A model generated the notes under the pieces. That model worked only from the letters and a program-made list of their open reading frames with translations. It did no database searches and was not told the origin of the DNA. A stretch of 64,000 bases of DNA from NCBI GenBank assembly GCA_017620025.1, contig JAFZRF010000006.1:1-64000 (forward strand), in the 5' to 3' direction. Shown here in pieces: positions 15,254-24,509 of the stretch. The position numbers were made by a program, and so were the translations under genes. Each line of letters opens with the position of its first letter. Position 1 is the stretch's first letter. Source of the stretch: Ruminococcus sp. Lineage in GTDB: Bacteria > Bacillota > Clostridia > Oscillospirales > Ruminococcaceae.

Positions 15254-18200
15254 TCAGAATGAAGAGATCACTCCCATGATATACTGAAGCATCAGACTGA
15301 GATCATCTGCGTTGACAGCATCGTTGCCGTCAAGATCAGCTGCTCCGAAATGCTTTGCGCCGCCGTCAACAGCTATCCTTCTCATCTCACAGAGATCATA
15401 GGTATCAACGGAGCCGTCGCCGTTTACATCACCGGGCAGGTATTCCTCAGTCCTGTTGTCGGCTCTCCACCAGTTGATGTTGAAGAGATAACCCTCACCG
15501 CCCTTGAATACAAAGTACAGATCATGCTTCCCTTCAGTTGCTTCGATGCTGCAGATCTGCGTATTCCATGTCTGCCAGCCTTCAGAGCTCTTTACATCCA
15601 TTCTGCCTATGAGTTTTCCGTCTGGCTTGTCGATATGTATCTCGAGTGAAGCCCTTGCGCCGTTTGAGCCTATGCGGAAATCTATCTTCTTTGCGTTTGT
15701 GAGGTCAATGTCCTTATAGCCTACATACTCATCGTTTTCGATATAGGCTACATCCTTGCCGCCCTCTGAGCAATTTTCGTTGTCTGTACCGGAGTTGAAA
15801 TCGTAAGTCTCCGCTTCTATGACTACTGCACTTCTCTTCTTTACAGGTGCAGCCGGCGATGCGGCAGGCTTTGTTGCTGCAGGAGACTTTGCAGGTTCAG
15901 TGCTCTTTGCTGTTGTTACTGCAGGCTTGGCTGTAGTTGCAGCGGCCTTTGTGGTCGTTGCAGCAGCTTTGGTAGTTGTTGCAGGCGCTTTTGTAGTTGC
16001 AGCTGCTTTAGTAGTAGCTGCCGGTGCGGGCTTTGCTGCTGCTGCAGTAGTTGCAGCCTGAACGGTTTCGTTATCGTATACTGCCTTTACAGTTGCATCT
16101 GAACCGAGCTTTACCTTGATCTGTGCAGATGTTGTGCTGCCTGAGGTTATCGTAGCACCGCTGATCTCCCAGCCTGTGAATTTATGGCCGTCTGCGGGAG
16201 CTGCTGTAATGGTTATATCGTAATCTGGGTGATAGCTGCCGCTCCAGCTGCTGATATTGCCGAGGCTGAGAGTATTCACCCTGATGCTGCCCTTGTCGGA
16301 GGAGTTGTTCACAGTCAGCTTGTGCGGCTCTGAGAGCTTCATGGCTGATCTTGTGGTACGCTCTGCGTACTGATAACGCTTCTGATAGAACTCAGTCACT
16401 TTAGCTATCTCACCGTCGAAGCGTCTTTCTGCATTTGCACCGGAAAGACTGCCGGAATGGAAGCGGGCATATGTATCAGCTACCTGCTGTCTGTATCTTT
16501 CGCTGTAGCTGCTGATGACCTTGTTTGTTCTTTCAACAGCGAAGTTCTGATTGGCGAGATCCATCATAGTTCTGCCGAATCTGAGACGGAACTGATCATT
16601 CTCGATGAGCTTGTTGAATACCTTTGCAAGCTGGCAGTGGCTTTCGCGTATACGCTTGAAGCAGTCAGCAGAGAATGACTTGTCTTCTGTGCCGTAAAGG
16701 CCCTGACCGGATTCCGTATCGAAAAGGATCATTCTCCATTTGCCGTCTGCGTAGGGATTTGATTCATCGACAGCATTACAGCGCCATGTGCTGAAATTGT
16801 TCTGCGGCCAGTCGGCATTAGCCCAGTAGATCTGAGCTGCAAAATAATCGATGAATCCCTGTATATCTACTTTCTGACAGAACTGATCATAAGATATGCT
16901 GCCGTTTGCAGTGCTGTCGCAGAGTTCACGCCAGTCGCTGAGGTCCTTGTCTGTGCCTTCCTCAAGCTCGCCGTTCTCTATCATTGCTATGTCATCTTTG
17001 TTTACGCCGTAATGTGAACTGAGATAGCCTTTGTTGAGCTTTTCCTGCATCTGATAGATGCCCCAGAATTCGCCGTCAAGGAATACTATGCATTCTGTGC
17101 AGGCCTGATGTGCGAAGCTTCTGTCAGCGACAAGAGTCTGATTGATGCTGTCGCGGAAGAAAGCGCCGGTGTTGTCGTTTCCGCCGTTACGCAGAACAAT
17201 GCCGTCATACTTCTTTATTGCCTTTCCGTTTGTCGCCTTGACTGCGCTGCCGGAGAAGAAGTCGTAATCGAACTCTGACAGACCGTAGTCCTTGCGTGTA
17301 TATACATTAAAGCTCTTCTGAGCGAGGGCTCTTGAAAATGCACCTTTTATACGTATGCCGACATTCTGCTCAAGTACCTTCTGGCCGTTCTCAAAGAGAG
17401 TAAAGCTTGCGGGACGCTCCCACTCTTTTCCGCTCATCTTGTAGTTGGCTGGTATATCCCAGGCATTTCCTGCTCTTTCTCCGCTTCTTTTGAACTCCTC
17501 ATACTTGTTGCCGAGACAGTAGATGCCCTTCTCCTGATCGAAGAGGTTGCCCGGATCGGTGACGAGGGAAACGACCTTCATCTGTTTATAGTAGCCGGAA
17601 TCTGTTTTACCGGTATAGTATGTCTTTGTTACAGGCTCGCTCACGAGACCGTTCTTGTCAACGGCTACCGCACGGATAACAGCTGCCTTATCTACATTCT
17701 CACGGGGCTTTTCAGCCTGATCGGGGACTATGTCAGTACGTGCGGAAAGGCGGTTTTCGGTATCCGACATATCTTTAATAACGATAGGGGAGGTATACTT
17801 CGCAGAGGCAGGAGTCGGGTCGCTGCCGTCTGTGGTATAGTATACAGTGCAGCCTTCATCGGCTGTGATAGAAAGCTCGAAGCTGCTGCCGTAGAAACCG
17901 CTGTCCTGCGAGAATACGGGCTGATGCACCGCATTGCCGGCCTTGGGGGCAGTATTGGCTGTATTGGGCGTGCAGCTGAGTGTATAATAATTACCGCTGC
18001 CGTCTGGATACTGACCGAAGGATGTATCAGCAGCCATAGCGTCGAATGTCAGAGTCTGAACTGTCTTTCCGTTTGCGTCTGTCAGAGTGAGAGTCTCACC
18101 GGAGGCAGAAAGCCCGAATGATACTGCTGCCGGATCAGTCTTTGCAGCCTCCTTGTCGCAGGTAACTACAAGACGTCCCTTTGGGAGAATAACTGTATCG

Positions 18201-18469
18201 GCAGGGAAAACATAAAGGTAAGGTTCGTTTGCTTTGTCGGAAAGTCCCCAGCCGGATATATCCGTGGCTGTATCGCTGTTGTTGTAGAATTCCATCCAGT
18301 CATAGATATTTCCGTCCGGAGCGGGGAAAGAATCATTCTTTGCGCAGAGTTCGTTGATTGTGACTGTTGAGGTTGTTTCGGCGTTTGCAGGGATGTATGA
18401 AGCGGTCTGCAGTATAAGACCGAGACACAATACGCCTGCGAAGGTGCGGTTCTTTGATAAGGGTTTCAT
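15254..18469 (-). CDS. Secreted dockerin protein with CotH kinase domain and CBM6
   Basis: A 1071-residue modular exported protein. Order: signal peptide (1-30); lamin-tail domain (about 33-140); chitobiase-like C-terminal module with YYTTDGSDPTP (about 180-250); CotH kinase domain (about 300-680) with VGIRIKGAFSR, FLDGEFWGIYQMQEKLN and LFDTESGQ; a bacterial-repeat domain (about 700-800); an Ala/Thr/Lys/Pro linker (about 800-880); a CBM6-type module starting VIEAETYDF (about 883-1000); and a type I dockerin with two Ca-loops, DVNGDGSVDTYD and DLDGNDAVNADD (1008-1071). It probably joins a cellulosome. CotH kinases phosphorylate protein serines, so it might modify other cellulosome parts. AGGAGG precedes the ATG. 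Confidence 0.92.
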   Translation of the reverse strand: MKPLSKNRTFAGVLCLGLILQTASYIPANAETTSTVTINELCAKNDSFPAPDGNIYDWMEFYNNSDTATDISGWGLSDKANEPYLYVFPADTVILPKGRLVVTCDKEAAKTDPAAVSFGLSASGETLTLTDANGKTVQTLTFDAMAADTSFGQYPDGSGNYYTLSCTPNTANTAPKAGNAVHQPVFSQDSGFYGSSFELSITADEGCTVYYTTDGSDPTPASAKYTSPIVIKDMSDTENRLSARTDIVPDQAEKPRENVDKAAVIRAVAVDKNGLVSEPVTKTYYTGKTDSGYYKQMKVVSLVTDPGNLFDQEKGIYCLGNKYEEFKRSGERAGNAWDIPANYKMSGKEWERPASFTLFENGQKVLEQNVGIRIKGAFSRALAQKSFNVYTRKDYGLSEFDYDFFSGSAVKATNGKAIKKYDGIVLRNGGNDNTGAFFRDSINQTLVADRSFAHQACTECIVFLDGEFWGIYQMQEKLNKGYLSSHYGVNKDDIAMIENGELEEGTDKDLSDWRELCDSTANGSISYDQFCQKVDIQGFIDYFAAQIYWANADWPQNNFSTWRCNAVDESNPYADGKWRMILFDTESGQGLYGTEDKSFSADCFKRIRESHCQLAKVFNKLIENDQFRLRFGRTMMDLANQNFAVERTNKVISSYSERYRQQVADTYARFHSGSLSGANAERRFDGEIAKVTEFYQKRYQYAERTTRSAMKLSEPHKLTVNNSSDKGSIRVNTLSLGNISSWSGSYHPDYDITITAAPADGHKFTGWEISGATITSGSTTSAQIKVKLGSDATVKAVYDNETVQAATTAAAAKPAPAATTKAAATTKAPATTTKAAATTTKAAATTAKPAVTTAKSTEPAKSPAATKPAASPAAPVKKRSAVVIEAETYDFNSGTDNENCSEGGKDVAYIENDEYVGYKDIDLTNAKKIDFRIGSNGARASLEIHIDKPDGKLIGRMDVKSSEGWQTWNTQICSIEATEGKHDLYFVFKGGEGYLFNINWWRADNRTEEYLPGDVNGDGSVDTYDLCEMRRIAVDGGAKHFGAADLDGNDAVNADDLSLMLQYIMGVISSF

Positions 18470-18565
18470 GGTTTCCTCCTGATAGAAATGTAATTTTATT
18501 AAATGGGTTATGTTAGTAAAATTATTGCTTAACCATGATGTCTTGATCCTATATCATACTTTATG

Positions 18566-18595
18566 ATTATAACACAATATGTTATATTTTTTCAA
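18566..18595 (-). promoter_or_regulatory. Candidate promoter of the CotH-dockerin gene
   Basis: On the minus strand TTGAAA (18595-18590) and TATAAT (18571-18566) are separated by 18 bases, roughly 90 bases before the ATG. Confidence 0.5.
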
Positions 18596-18858
18596 GCGGT
18601 TTGTACTATTTTTATCATAATACAGAAAGGTAGTAATTATAATACCTTAATTTTTGTATATTTTAATGTAAATACTACGCATTGTATAAGTATATGCCGT
18701 GAAATTTAATATATACTATTTTTTGGCAGATATATGAGTGAATAATATACAAGCAGAATAATATAACATTTTCTATCGTCTATATATAATAATATTGGTA
18801 TAATTATAACCATCTTGCTGAATGCTTTGAATAGAAATGTACAATTGTAATCGTGTCA

Positions 18859-18895
18859 CAAAAATGCTCCCTTAGCATATATATGCTAAGGGAGC
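18859..18895 (-). terminator. Rho-independent terminator
   Basis: GCTCCCTTAGCATAT/ATATGCTAAGGGAGC is a 30-base perfect palindrome (18866-18895). On the minus strand it is followed by ATTTTTGTG. It closes the dockerin gene that ends at 18916. Confidence 0.85.
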
Positions 18896-18915
18896 TTATA
18901 TACTATGTCAGTTTA

Positions 18916-20976
18916 TCATGAATGAGCTATCAGCCTGGTCTCCATTGCGTAGATCCTGTTTAAAACCTCGGATGTTTCTGTATAATATTTCTTTTCTGTG
19001 CCGTCTTCATATTTAAGTGTCGTCCTGTACTCGAAACCGTCCATTACAGGTCCGCGGTAGTGTAATACGGAGTCAGCTGCCATGCCTTCATAATCGGCAG
19101 TCATGATCTCATGATACTGCTCTTCGGTGAGCGCATAGGAACGCTTCTCATTATCGCTGTATCTTATTTCTTCAGCTGTGAAGTAGTAATTATCGTTCTC
19201 CTTGAATATGTTGTATTCGATATGTACTCCGTCATATCCGCCTTCTGCTGTGATGCTGACAGCAACAGGAGCATTTTCCTCACGGTATACAAGCTTTTTC
19301 ATCATCAGACAGAGATCAAAGGTATCTATCTGATTGTCGAGTGTGAAATCGGCCTGTTCCCAGTTCTCAAGCTCTGCGTCAGGCTTGCCGAGAAGCCAGT
19401 TTTTAAGTGTTACTGCATCTGCGATATTGAAATCGTAATCACCGTTGATATTTCCGCTGACTCTTATTGTCGTGCGGAAGATCATATCCATAGAGCCGTT
19501 ATCGTAGAGGACTGTCTCAGGATCTCTGGTCCTGTATATTCTGCAGCTTCTTGCTTCAAGGTATTTTGCGGCGAGATCGTCGGTAAAGATCTCCGGGTTG
19601 GTCTTAAGAGTGTATAAGTTTCCGTAGCTCATGCTTGTTCCCGGATGAGTGGGGTCATCAAGGATCAGATCGGTTTCAAATGAGCAGGGATGATTCTCAA
19701 GGAGATGCTCCGGTATGAGCTTTCCTGTCTCACTGTCAACGAACATTACTCTCGTTGCGCCTGCGGGAAGATCCGCTCCCTGAGACTTCTTTATCCTGTA
19801 TACTATGTCATAAGCGCCGTTTTCGTATTTCGTAATCGATTCAAAATCAGAGGGTAAGGTATTTGTTTCTTCGGAATAGGGGATAGTATATCCTGCCGGC
19901 ATTGTAAGAGTAATGCCGCCGTCAAAGTAATAGGCTGAGGTGCTGAGTATACAGGGGTTGGAGGTCAAAGCAGCTATATCAGTAGTATCCATGACGGTCC
20001 TGCTCATGACCCTGAGAGAAAAGCCGGTGGTTTCATCAACATCTATCAGTTCACCGGTATCACTGTCGATGAGGGATATGCGTGCATTGCTTCCGAGGAC
20101 TATCTTCTGTGCATTGTCAGTTATGATACAGTCAGCTTTAAGTTTCTTGCTGACAGACTCACCGGCAGTCTGAGGAAGAAGCTGATACTGTATAACTGCA
20201 CTGCCGTCCTTTACAGCTTTATATGCAATTACTTCAAGTATGGTTCCTCCGTCAAGAGGCACGGAGGTATGTTCACTGCAATCAGAAAAGGCAGCGTCTT
20301 CAAACTCCTCCGGAGTCTGGGTCCCTTCCCAGCGGTAGGGAGTGCCTGCACCTGATTCCCGGCAGAAAACGAGGTAATTATCCTTAACGGATACCTCGCC
20401 GTTTTTCGTTACATATTCCGTATACTCTTCCGCGCAGTCGGGCAGCCATGCGTAGATATCGGTCTCGGTAACGGAAAGGTCACTGCCGACGGAGAAGGTG
20501 TATTCGCTTACAGCCGGAGACTCGAATGGCTCCTCTGTATTATCCGAAGGCGGTACTTGAACATGAGGATCGACTACCTTTAGCCTGAGGTCTCCCTGCT
20601 TCATCGGCTGGTATACGAATACCTGATAGAATGCACCTGCTTCATCCGAGGTGTAGATCTCGTTTTTGAGTATCTGTCCCATGTCTTCGGTTGCATTCAA
20701 ATCAAAGCCGTAGGTGTCCTCGCTCCGGCCTGGTCTGTAATAACCCGTACTCACAACGCCTATAAGGCCGTTGGCGATGCGTACCCCGCCGTGACGATTG
20801 GAAAACGAGAGCGCCGAATCAAAATCATTCGGTATCCAGTCGGGCAGTTGTGCGACAGCTCCGGTATCCTCTGCATACACATCAGAAGCGACCCTTGATG
20901 TCGTTCCGTATAAGCCATACGGTGCTGTGATTGTCGTTGCTGCCAGGATGGCAGCTAAAGTTTTTTTAAGCTTCAT
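18916..20976 (-). CDS. Secreted dockerin protein of unknown catalytic role
   Basis: About 686 residues. The signal peptide is MKLKKTLAAILAATTITA and onward. The first 500 residues are beta-rich and repeat a theme of DTGELIDVDETTGFSLRV and DSETGKLIPEHLLEN, but I recognise no enzyme family. A type I dockerin follows at about 545-610 (first loop GNINGDYDFNIAD, second TLDNQIDTFD), and a C-terminal domain of roughly 90 residues comes after it, so the dockerin is internal. The start at 20976 is chosen because CAGGTG precedes it at a good distance; the open frame upstream has no leader. A scaffold-bound or cell-surface role is inferred. Confidence 0.85.
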   Translation of the reverse strand: MKLKKTLAAILAATTITAPYGLYGTTSRVASDVYAEDTGAVAQLPDWIPNDFDSALSFSNRHGGVRIANGLIGVVSTGYYRPGRSEDTYGFDLNATEDMGQILKNEIYTSDEAGAFYQVFVYQPMKQGDLRLKVVDPHVQVPPSDNTEEPFESPAVSEYTFSVGSDLSVTETDIYAWLPDCAEEYTEYVTKNGEVSVKDNYLVFCRESGAGTPYRWEGTQTPEEFEDAAFSDCSEHTSVPLDGGTILEVIAYKAVKDGSAVIQYQLLPQTAGESVSKKLKADCIITDNAQKIVLGSNARISLIDSDTGELIDVDETTGFSLRVMSRTVMDTTDIAALTSNPCILSTSAYYFDGGITLTMPAGYTIPYSEETNTLPSDFESITKYENGAYDIVYRIKKSQGADLPAGATRVMFVDSETGKLIPEHLLENHPCSFETDLILDDPTHPGTSMSYGNLYTLKTNPEIFTDDLAAKYLEARSCRIYRTRDPETVLYDNGSMDMIFRTTIRVSGNINGDYDFNIADAVTLKNWLLGKPDAELENWEQADFTLDNQIDTFDLCLMMKKLVYREENAPVAVSITAEGGYDGVHIEYNIFKENDNYYFTAEEIRYSDNEKRSYALTEEQYHEIMTADYEGMAADSVLHYRGPVMDGFEYRTTLKYEDGTEKKYYTETSEVLNRIYAMETRLIAHS

Positions 20977-21100
20977 TGTGTTCACCTGCCGTTTTATATT
21001 TGCAGTTACCTGCATACCTATATTATATCACGAAATACAGCGGAATTCAAGTATATTAGTAAAATTTATGTAAATTAATACCATGGTTTTGCTGCCGAAA

Positions 21101-21139
21101 AAAAGAAAAACCCGGAATGCCCTGAGAAGAGCATCCGGG
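21101..21139 (-). terminator. Terminator of the methyltransferase-GNAT pair
   Basis: CCCGG(A)ATGC (21111-21120) pairs with GCATCCGGG (21131-21139) with one bulge. On the minus strand it is followed by TTTTTCTTTTTTTC. Confidence 0.8.
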
Positions 21140-21149
21140 ATAGGTAGTT

Positions 21150-21896
21150 TTATAGCATATCGAATTTCTCAAGAAGGTTGTATATCCCGTCCTCCGAGAG
21201 AACGCCTCGTCTGAGGTCAGCGGGCAGGAGTCCGGCTTCATCGGCTGCAAAGTCACGCTTCCATGCGGCGCTTCCGTAGTAGACGGCAAGCTCGCGGAGA
21301 AGCTCTTCAGAGCCGTTTTCCGCCTTGTGCATTATGTCTTCATAATACGTGATACGCTTTATCTGTTCTCCGATAGATTCGGGAGTGGAGGGGAGTATCT
21401 TCTCAAAGAGGAACATTTCAGCCCCTTCGCCGTCACTGTCATTCGGATCGGGATTGTGATCGTTGAAGAAACCGACGATATGGAATCCGCAGCGGTTGAC
21501 GTAAAAGTGGATATTGCGCTTTTCAAAATACGGCGTAACAGTCTCCCAGACAGTAACCTCCGGGTGCATCTCCTCTATAGCGCACCATGTCGCATAACCG
21601 ATTCCCTTGCTGTGAACGGCAGGGGAGACGAAGAGCAGCTCAAGCTCACCGTGATCGTATTCTGTCTTTATCACTGCACCGCCGACAGGCTTACCGTCAT
21701 GCATTATGCGATATGCGCTGCCATTATCTATAGACTGTTCTATAGTTTCATGTGAGATTATCTCTCCGGGCTCTTCAAAATGGTCGTCACGAATGCCGAA
21801 TTCCTCAAGAGCACCGTATCTGAAAGCCTCCTGATTGTCCTTTATGAACTGCTCTCTGTCGGACTCAGCAAGCGGGATAAGCTGTACTTCTGTCAT
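21150..21896 (-). CDS. GNAT acetyltransferase fused to a DUF4298 domain
   Basis: About 248 residues. The first 160 form a GNAT N-acetyltransferase: the strand PVGGAVIKTEYDHGELELLFVSP, the acetyl-CoA loop VHSKGIGYATW, and YFEKRNIHFYVNRCGFHIVGFF at the end. The last 70 or so residues match DUF4298, a small helical domain usually found alone, ending in YYGSAAWKRDFAADEAG and LRRGVLSEDGIYNLL. The acceptor substrate is unknown. I take the ATG at 21896, one base after the upstream stop codon and behind AAAGGAAAAG; upstream ATGs lie inside the methyltransferase gene. Tight coupling suggests a shared task. Confidence 0.85.
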   Translation of the reverse strand: MTEVQLIPLAESDREQFIKDNQEAFRYGALEEFGIRDDHFEEPGEIISHETIEQSIDNGSAYRIMHDGKPVGGAVIKTEYDHGELELLFVSPAVHSKGIGYATWCAIEEMHPEVTVWETVTPYFEKRNIHFYVNRCGFHIVGFFNDHNPDPNDSDGEGAEMFLFEKILPSTPESIGEQIKRITYYEDIMHKAENGSEELLRELAVYYGSAAWKRDFAADEAGLLPADLRRGVLSEDGIYNLLEKFDML

Positions 21897-21897
21897 A

Positions 21898-22524
21898 TTA
21901 TCTTTTCCTTTCATAGTCTGCTCTGATAAGTGATTTACCGTTGGGGAGGGGGAATTCTTCACGCAGTATCAGAGAGTATCCCGCTTCATTCATCGTCTCC
22001 GTCAGAGTAGCCTCCTCCATCTGATGATGTATGCTGTCAAGTCCGTCAAAGGCATGAAGATACGGCGAATCGGAGACCCAGTTCTCTGTATCGGTATTGA
22101 TCTGAATGACGCAGGAAACGAATCCGGGAGCAGTCTGCAAAACAGCCCTCTGAAACGCATCGTACCCGATATACTCTATCAGCAGATCGGCAATTAGAAG
22201 CTGAGTCTGCGGTAGCTCAGATGTATTCTTTGTAAGGTCGGTGTGCAGGCATTTCAGAACACCCGAAAGCTCCGGGTATCTGTCAGAGGATGCACGCAGG
22301 TATCCTTCATTTATATCCACACCGTATACTGTGCGGTATTTAGCGGGATCAATGTGCCTTAGTCCGTTTCCGCCGGCGACACCGAGTATCATAACAGTAT
22401 CTGTGTGGTATGCTTCAAGCTGCTTTTTCATGATGCTGTCAAGAGCCTGCAACTGCATTACAGAGTCAAGGCTCATGTGGTTCTCGTAGTCGTCAAGGCT
22501 GATCTCTTCCCACGGATTCTTCAC
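21898..22524 (-). CDS. Class I SAM-dependent methyltransferase
   Basis: A 208-residue protein with the class I methyltransferase core. Motif I is VMILGVAGGNGLRHID, the acidic end of strand 2 is VYGVDINEGYL, and LLIADLLIEYIGYDAF is the region of motif IV. The substrate cannot be inferred. The start is GTG at 22524, behind a good GGAGGTG site; there is no in-frame ATG in a better place. The stop codon is one base before the GNAT start, so the two are translationally coupled. Confidence 0.82.
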   Translation of the reverse strand: MKNPWEEISLDDYENHMSLDSVMQLQALDSIMKKQLEAYHTDTVMILGVAGGNGLRHIDPAKYRTVYGVDINEGYLRASSDRYPELSGVLKCLHTDLTKNTSELPQTQLLIADLLIEYIGYDAFQRAVLQTAPGFVSCVIQINTDTENWVSDSPYLHAFDGLDSIHHQMEEATLTETMNEAGYSLILREEFPLPNGKSLIRADYERKR

Positions 22525-22612
22525 TTATAACACCTCCGGACAGCTGTAAAGTATGATGTAAGTCTGTTTAGAAGATTATACCACAAGAAATGCACTGAGT
22601 CAATAACACAGA

Positions 22613-22645
22613 ACTCCGGTCCCGCAGAGGAGACCGGAGTTTTTC
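22613..22645. terminator. Terminator-like hairpin near the esterase 3' end
   Basis: ACTCCGGTC (22613-22621) and GACCGGAGT (22632-22640) form a 9-bp stem. The T-tract (TTTTC) is on the plus-strand side, although both neighbouring genes are on the minus strand, so its efficiency for the esterase transcript is unsure. Confidence 0.5.
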
Positions 22646-22646
22646 G

Positions 22647-24284
22647 TTATGCAGCCTTGAAAATGAACCTGATGAAATTATACATCAGCGGTATTACAGT
22701 ACTGCTGTCATGTCCGCCGCCCGGAACGGAGAGATAGATATTCTCTGTGCCGTGCTGAGTGAACAGGTCGCTGTACTGCTTCGGATAGTCATTTACCATG
22801 TTGTCGCTCGTTCCGCCTGCTATAATAAGCAGATACGGTGAATACGGAGGATCAATGCGTATCTCCTCCTTGCTCATGACGCCGGGATGATCCATGAACT
22901 GATCCTTTGTCGGGAAGATGCCCGGAGCGGGAGCGCCTCCGCCGATATATCCGATCTTGTCACAGCACTTCATACCGATGTAGAGCGATTCTCTTCCGCC
23001 CATCGAGAAGCCTGCGATAGCGGTGTTTTCACGTCCGGTCTTGACAGGGTAGTGTGATTCGATGTACGGCATCAGGCTGTCGGGAAGATCTTCGACGAAG
23101 TTGTCGTAGCCGGGAACATCTGCCTGACCGTTGCCGGTCTGTTTAGGATGATTCGGATCGGTGTACTGATCGGTGAAGACGATGATCATGGGTACCGCAT
23201 CGCCGCTCTTAATCAGGTTTGTGGCTATCTCACGGACACCCATACCGTTGACCATAGAAGACTCGTCACCGCCGTATCCGTGGTTCACGTAGAATACAGG
23301 ATACTTCTGACTCTCGTCATATCCTGGCGGCAGCCATACGTTAGCGCCCTTGTCATGGTTAGCCTTCTTTGAGAAGTATGTGATATGCTCTACCTTGCCT
23401 TCGGGATTCTGGAGCACTGACGCCGGCACATTCGCCGTGATCTGATCCTTTATGCTTGCCATATAATCCACAGTACTCGGAGGAACGGTGGTGGGCTGCT
23501 CGATAACTACCTTCTCAAAGTCGTTTATCTTGCCGAGAAGGAATTCGCTTATCTGAACAAGGTCGGCAACAGTCATCTCGCCGTCTGCGTTTACGTCTCC
23601 GGCTTTGAGTGCTGCATCTGTGAGACCGTCTATCACGCCTTTTCTTGCAAGGACGAGATCGAATGCAGTTACAGCTTCGTCGAAATCTATATCACCCGGA
23701 ATGATCTTTACGGGCTTCTGTCCTTCAATCTGTGTGCCTGCTGCGGCGATGATCACTTCGTCAACTGTAAAATCGGCTGAGCCTGATTCTGTTTCTATGT
23801 ACAGGATATAGTCAGAACCCTCCGGCAGCTGATAGCTGGGATTTGCAAGCTGTATGTACTCCCCGGAAGATTCTCCGTTGGCAATATGTCCGTACTTTGT
23901 TTCATTGGCTGAGTCCTTGTACTGCAGCGAGAGCATCATATTGCCCGAGCCTGAAACTGCTGCGCTGAAGCTGTATTCCTCTCCGGCTTTGAATACTGAT
24001 GAATCAAGAGCCTTCTGTGCGCCGTGCCAGGAGCTGCCTCTGCCGGTCACTGTGAGCGCCTTGCTGCCCGCATAAGCTGCTGAGCCTGTCGAAACAGAAG
24101 CGCCGCCTCTGCCCTCCCAGCTATCAGTACCGCTTTCAAATGTATCGTGGCAGTAGTAACTGTCTGCACCGGCAGCGTCGGGAAAATACAACTGTGATGT
24201 GCCTGACGGTATAAGCAATGCTGCAGAGAACATAACTGCTCCTGCTAAAATGCCTGCAAGCACTGATCTTATAATTCTGATCAT
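22647..24284 (-). CDS. Cellulosomal carbohydrate esterase (CE1) with CBM22-like module and dockerin
   Basis: A 545-residue exported protein. Order: signal peptide (1-39); a CBM22-like xylan-binding module (about 40-185) with HDTFESGTDSWEGRG; a type I dockerin (about 193-255) with GDIDFDEAVTAFD and GDVNADGEMTVAD; a Pro/Thr linker; and a CE1 esterase domain (about 270-545). The nucleophile is in GFSMGG (Ser427), the catalytic His is probably in GGGHDSS near the C-terminus, and the oxyanion region is NHGYGGDES. CE1 enzymes release ferulate or acetate from xylan. A dockerin between CBM and esterase resembles clostridial cellulosomal feruloyl esterases. AAGGAGGAACAG precedes the ATG. Confidence 0.9.
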   Translation of the reverse strand: MIRIIRSVLAGILAGAVMFSAALLIPSGTSQLYFPDAAGADSYYCHDTFESGTDSWEGRGGASVSTGSAAYAGSKALTVTGRGSSWHGAQKALDSSVFKAGEEYSFSAAVSGSGNMMLSLQYKDSANETKYGHIANGESSGEYIQLANPSYQLPEGSDYILYIETESGSADFTVDEVIIAAAGTQIEGQKPVKIIPGDIDFDEAVTAFDLVLARKGVIDGLTDAALKAGDVNADGEMTVADLVQISEFLLGKINDFEKVVIEQPTTVPPSTVDYMASIKDQITANVPASVLQNPEGKVEHITYFSKKANHDKGANVWLPPGYDESQKYPVFYVNHGYGGDESSMVNGMGVREIATNLIKSGDAVPMIIVFTDQYTDPNHPKQTGNGQADVPGYDNFVEDLPDSLMPYIESHYPVKTGRENTAIAGFSMGGRESLYIGMKCCDKIGYIGGGAPAPGIFPTKDQFMDHPGVMSKEEIRIDPPYSPYLLIIAGGTSDNMVNDYPKQYSDLFTQHGTENIYLSVPGGGHDSSTVIPLMYNFIRFIFKAA

Positions 24285-24346
24285 GTACTGTTCCTCCTTA
24301 TGTATATTAAGATGTCTTTACAAGATGAAATATCGCCTATACATAT

Positions 24347-24375
24347 ATTATAAGTCAGATTAATGATACAGTAAA
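24347..24375 (-). promoter_or_regulatory. Candidate promoter of the esterase gene
   Basis: On the minus strand TTTACT (24375-24370), a 17-base spacer and TATAAT (24352-24347), about 60 bases before the start codon. Confidence 0.5.
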
Positions 24376-24463
24376 CCCACTATTTTGAGATTTTGGTGGA
24401 CTTTTGTTAGGTTTTCACGATTTTTCCGGAGATTTGTTCTATGCAGTACGATGATATAAAGAT

Positions 24464-24497
24464 CAAGGGCTCTCAGAAACTTATCCGGGAGCCCTTG
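24464..24497. terminator. Hairpin after the unknown membrane protein gene
   Basis: CAAGGGCTC (24464-24472) and GAGCCCTTG (24489-24497) form a 9-bp stem. The flanking T-tracts are weak on both sides. Confidence 0.5.
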
Positions 24498-24509
24498 CGG
24501 TTTATTTGT

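Larger units (their letters stand above)
18470..18915. other. AT-rich intergenic region between two dockerin genes
   Basis: It holds a candidate minus-strand promoter (18566-18595) for the CotH gene and the terminator of the upstream dockerin gene (18859-18895). The remainder is very AT-rich without a recognisable frame. Confidence 0.5.

Noticed and set aside
15819..16061. An 80-codon valine/alanine-rich frame opposite the CotH gene
   Set aside because: It is the antisense shadow of the Ala/Thr/Lys/Pro linker; repetitive codons make long open frames on both strands.
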